Position numbers and translations under genes: made by a program. The notes beneath the pieces are model-generated. The model was not told the DNA's origin. It did not search any database and saw only the letters and a list, made by a program, of their open reading frames with translations. From the NCBI GenBank assembly GCA_023079485.1, contig CM041084.1:99428467-99492466 (forward strand): a stretch of 64,000 nucleotides of DNA. Direction: 5' to 3'. Positions 59,650-64,000 of this stretch are shown here, piece by piece. This DNA is from Archilochus colubris. Lineage: Eukaryota; Chordata; Aves; Apodiformes; Trochilidae. Position 1 is the stretch's first letter. The number at the start of each line of letters is the position of its first letter.

Positions 59650-62450
59650 TGTGTTTTGCTTTCACTGATGAACATTCTCTCACACATACAGTGAGAGGGA
59701 AAGACTTTCCTATCACTTCATGATTATAACAGAAAAAAAATCAGCTTTTCAAAGTAGCTTAGTAAAACCTGTGCTTTCTTATCCAGAAACTAGTTCCCAG
59801 CTGAATTCAGTTTTACTCACATCAAAGGCAAAGAAGAAATCACTGCATTTTGCTCTTGTTAGCTATTCAGAGACAATACAATTGTGACAGAAACAGCTGA
59901 GCTGGATTTTGGCTTATGCATCAATAATGAAACTTTTAACCAAGTTAAAATATTGGATGTTCAATCTTAGGGATGACTAAGCCCCAAAATATCAGTCTTT
60001 AGGCAATTTTCACATACTATGTTGTTTCCAAGTCTGGCACATAACCTTCAGCAAGTCTTAGGAGGCTTGATCGGGAGAGCTTTGATGAACAGCAAAGCAA
60101 GGAACTGCACCATTACGTTTTTACTGTCACATTTTAAATCTGAGAATTAAGCTCTTCCTTAAAAACTGTCAGGCATTTGGGAAAGCTTGTGTATTCCAGT
60201 GACATCCTGCATGGTATTTCTTAGCCATTTTTTTTTCCATTATGTTTATTGAACAATGAAATGGTTTTGAGCCTTATATTTGTCTCTAAAACAGTAAATT
60301 GGATAGAGGTTTCTGAATGGCTCTTTTGAGTGACAGTGACCCAGAGGGCCACTGACTCAATTCTAACAAAGTTCAGCAGCAACTCATTAGACACTGGATA
60401 GAATGGTATGGATTCTGACCACATTATGACTGATCCACCTTCTGATTGTTTCAGCCTAGATAACATAGATGGATTCACTCTTTAGCACAAACAGAAGTGA
60501 GATGACTGTAACAACATTTATAAATTATCTGACTGCTTTTCTAGAAAGTAGAAGAGTTTACCCAAGATGAGATTTAACAGACTTTTGCACATTTTCTCTT
60601 TTCGCTGTCTTTGTTGCTTTCATGTGAGTTGAGTAACTGATAAAGCTCAACACTTTCCTTCATTGTGTCATCACCTGATACCAGAGGACATCATAAGGAA
60701 ATTAAATATTAAATATTTGCATGTTGACTCACAGGAAAACTTAGAAAGGTACAAAAGCGCACATGAAGTCTGTTCTTGTATGAGACAATACAGAGGCCAG
60801 TCCTGAGGAAGTGATGGAGTTGCCATGGAGGCCTCACAGTGCAGTAATTCAACATACACCAAGACCACCACAAGCCTCAAGGCCTCAAAGCCCTGACCCA
60901 AAATTACTTTTATTCAATGGCCTCACAGAAAGACAGCAGTTGAAGAGAGGACAGCTACCTAAATTGGAGGCATTTATCCTGGTGGGAGAAGTGAGACAAT
61001 TTGTAATCTGTCATAATCAGTCAAAATCTCACTCTCTGTAGACCAGATCTGAGTATGAAAGACATAAGTAAATGGCAACTGTGACATTATAGTAATGGTT
61101 CTGTTTAAAATTGCAGATGACTCTGAAATTTGACAGTACCATTGTATTACCTCATCACACACTTTCTGTGACATGGTTGTGGATGAAATGACATAGGCCA
61201 ACTAATTGGAAACATGGCTTGCTTGCATTTCTAGTGTAATCTGAAGATACCACAGGAAAATAGACCTTGGGATTATTTAACATCCAGGATTTAGTTATGC
61301 CTTCAAGCTCACATTAAGTGAAAGGAAAATTTCCAGTGCTGGTTAAAAATGGCAGGGAATTCAATATCTTTCCTCAAATGTCTTGGGAAAAGTGACCCTC
61401 TTATAGGAATTCTGTCACCATTTCACAAAAAAAAAGCTACCTTTCTTCAAAAGCAGGCTCTCCTGCATGTCCAGAGGCTGAGTCATCTTGCCAAGAAACC
61501 ACTGAAGTTAAATAACCACTTCCTCAAAGCTTTGAAACCTGTAGCTCCCAGACATCCTCACCTCGCTGTCACTGATGTGATGCGAAACAGGCTCCTTAGA
61601 CAGAGGCTCTCCTTCTAATCTGGCAGATGCTTCAGGCCCTGTAATTTTTTAAACTGTGTCTATCACACAAGGAAGGGTGCAATTTTGTGCCATGGCAGGT
61701 ATGCATCTTTCACTGGTGTGTGATGTGCAGCAAGATGAGGCTGGGTGTCTGAAAGACATGCCTGCTGAGAGTGATGAGTTGATGACTCAAGTCTTGGGGA
61801 TTTTCTAAAGCATCCATCTCCTCCTGGGAAATATAAAATAAAAATCCCTCCATTTTATCTTTCAGTGATGGATGTTGTGTTATTGTAAAGCCTTTATACT
61901 CCCAGCAGCAAGTACTTAAATCCATACTACATGCTGCGGTTCCATCAGTCAATGCAAATGTGTTTGGATACATTTTTCACCTCATCCTTTCTTCCTGAGT
62001 GTTCTCTGGAACAATTTGCCTTTTTTGTGCAAAACTACCCATCATTCCAAGACATCATTCAGCCAGACTCAAGCTTTGTGAAAAGCTAAAACATGAAGGC
62101 CAGGTGGCTATGCAAGTGCACTGGAATGTATCAGCCAAAGCCCTTTGTTCAAGGCTCCAGTTCAGTAACCTGTGTGTCATGGATTATGTGAAGAGGTCTC
62201 ATCTTTTATTCAGTGGACTTTGTGCTATGTAAATTCAGGCATACCCACAGGTAAAGATATGGTATAATTTTTTTATAGGTGGAGTCTAGGCACCTGATGC
62301 ACTTTTAGCCTTGTATTTGTTTATGCTCATTTTTAGCTAGGGTTCTCATGTAACAACAGTGTTAACGTGGCTATGCCATGAAATGCATATATATGCACTC
62401 TTGGACCATTTATAATGTGATATAATTACTTTTACCTGAAATCCAAATTT
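59650..62450. other. Intergenic, nothing recognised
   Basis: Open frames at 60221-60478, 60671-60901, 61349-61618 and 61710-61973 lack known domains and conserved-looking splice context. Confidence 0.5.
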
Positions 62451-62643
62451 TTTATTTCAGGGATTGCTTCACCGTCACCTTGATGGGGCTGTGACGCACC
62501 ACAGAATATCTTCCAGGGTAGGACATCATGTTGTTTGTCCCTTTTTTTCAGTTCTAAACATTATTTTCCCTCTTCAGAATTTGTAATCAATGTCACATTC
62601 TAGCTTTGTCCTCATTTAAAGGAACCTACTTCCCCTATAGAAA

Positions 62644-62760
62644 TGTCACTTCCTAAAAAAAAAAAAACAAAACACCAAAAAAACAAAACAACACCAAAAT
62701 AACAAAAACAAAAAAAACCCCAAACCAAAACAAACAAACAAACAAACAAACAAACCCCAC
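62644..62760. repeat. A-rich / (CAAA)n low-complexity tract
   Basis: A-rich run with AAAC and AACA units, ending in a regular (AAAC)5-type stretch near 62735-62755. Confidence 0.85.
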
Positions 62761-62764
62761 CACG

Positions 62765-64000
62765 GTGAAAAACTTATTAAGAAGAAAGAAAACAACCGGT
62801 TCCTTTTCAGCTATCCCTCTCATGAGAAAACAAGTTTACCTTTCAAGAGCCCTTTCCGAGATCAATATATTAGCAGGGTGTCTCAAAAGCCTCCTTTGTA
62901 TTCAAAACTGTCAAGAAACTGAGTCACCTCCATTAGAAATGTCAGCCCTTAAAGACTTCTGTCCCTCCTTACTGTGACTATGAGGAGAACCATTTCAGTG
63001 TTAAAAGGCTGTGCTGTAGGAGGAAAGCTGGTTGAGTGCCAGCAGGCAGTTCAGGTTGCCACCTTGAAAGCAAATTTTCCCTGAGAACCAGAAATGACCT
63101 CCAGAGTGTGGCAAAACTCGGAGGACAAATGGCATCACTAAAGGGAATGGTGCCAAGAGAGGGATTTCATTCTCATTTGGATTCCCGAGTGTTTCAAGAA
63201 ATAGAGCAGAAAATTTAAGTCTTGGTTTTGAACATCCCTCTTTCTGAGGGCTCCTATTAGATTCCTACAATACATTTCGTGCTTTTTTTTGGTAAATATC
63301 TACAGTGTAAAATTATCCCATATAGTGAGTGATGAATATAGACAGGATCTCGGGTATTTGATAGTGATTTTAATTTTGCTGATGACTTTATTTTTTTGCA
63401 GAGCTAGAATATGGGAAAGAGATTTTGAAATACCTTGTGTCATCCAGGTTGCGCCCATTGCTCTTCCTTGCTAAACCTCTGTGAAAACTCCTGACATATT
63501 TGTTGGCAAAGCAGCCAGATTCTTTGAAGATGACAAGAAGCAGGGATTTCTTTTTTAAGGTGCTTAGCCTACATTACAACCCTATTAAAAAAGTCAAGAG
63601 AAACTTCTACTATCCTGGTATTAATTTTTAAATTTAGTTTAAGTCATTGACAACCACACTATTTCTTGCCCCCCAAGTCATGTTATATTGACAAAGAGGA
63701 AGGAATGTGATGTTCATTTTCCTCAAGGGCATCTCTTAGACATATAAGCTGACTTCCTTATTGATTGGTACTTGCCAATATGTAATCAGAAGCCTAGGGA
63801 TTGTCTCTTAGTCTGTAACAGATCATTTCCCCAGAGTATTCTACTTGTTGTAGGGGAAAAGGAATTTAGTTGTTAGGGCTTTATCTTCTTCTTTAAACAT
63901 GCTTTTTACTGTCGTGGAGGGAGCAGGAATGGCATTGAATAGGTGAAAGAAATGTGAATTAAATGGACTTCAGGGAAATGCATTTTTATTTTCTAAAATT
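62765..64000. other. Intergenic right end, nothing recognised
   Basis: Mixed AT-rich sequence. No gene, RNA or repeat family was recognised up to the window edge. Confidence 0.5.

Noticed and set aside
63289..63474. Open frame with a strong TTTTTTTGCAG acceptor-like sequence inside it
   Set aside because: The acceptor-like sequence is good, but no partner donor or conserved peptide is visible. I consider it a chance match.
1..64000. CRISPR arrays, tRNA/rRNA genes, operons
   Set aside because: None seen. The direct repeats found are microsatellites, LINE pieces or short tandem duplications of vertebrate type.

Overview
This window is vertebrate nuclear DNA, almost certainly from a songbird (passerine) or close relative. 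The evidence is split genes with GT-AG introns, many CR1 LINE fragments of the bird/reptile type, and a 980-bp solo LTR of an ERV-like family that I recognise as common in passerine genomes. There are no bacterial features: no operons, CRISPR arrays or tRNA/rRNA genes were seen. Two protein-coding genes can be read with confidence, and nearly all remaining open frames are chance frames.

Left part (1 to about 11.4 kb): the 3' end of APCDD1 on the + strand. Two exons are visible, the penultimate (3701-4022) and the terminal coding exon (7025-7473). They encode the second APCDD domain and the C-terminal membrane anchor of this Wnt/BMP-inhibiting glycoprotein. The intron between them holds the solo LTR, with a possible 5-bp target duplication. 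A long AT-rich 3'UTR probably follows, with candidate poly(A) signals at 11394 and 11668.

Spacer (about 11.4 to 17-22 kb): the region between two tail-to-tail genes. It holds a CR1 3' end, three short perfect inverted repeats, and an isolated GC-rich patch (13291-13440) with a good CTCF-like motif and a 40-codon ORF.

Central part (22.1 to 50.4 kb): the complete coding sequence of VAPA on the - strand in six exons (50404-50329, 32566-32414, 27231-27128, 25660-25580, 23365-23189, 22254-22096). They join in frame to 249 codons plus a stop, the same length as the standard human isoform as I remember it. VAPA is the ER tail-anchored receptor for FFAT-motif proteins at membrane contact sites. Intron 1 is about 17.8 kb and holds several CR1 copies. 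Intron 2 holds a nearly 100-bp purine/pyrimidine mirror-like tract.

Promoter (about 49.5 to 51.1 kb): a strong CpG island covers VAPA exon 1, with NRF1, ETS, Sp1-like and YY1-like motifs. At its outer edge lies a striking inverted pair of 15-bp ACTACAACTCCCGGC elements (THAP11/ZNF143 type). A consensus splice donor 0.3 kb further out suggests a divergent transcript.

Right part (51.2 to 64 kb): apparently intergenic. It holds old and younger CR1/L3-like fragments and low-complexity A-rich DNA, with one weak exon-like segment at 62461-62517. No protein gene was recognised there.

The two genes work in unrelated pathways (Wnt/BMP signalling at the cell surface; ER contact sites and lipid traffic), and their adjacency is positional. 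I found no convincing evidence of a wholly new biological system. The best leads are the paired promoter element with its predicted divergent transcript, and the GC patch with a CTCF-like site between the convergent genes.
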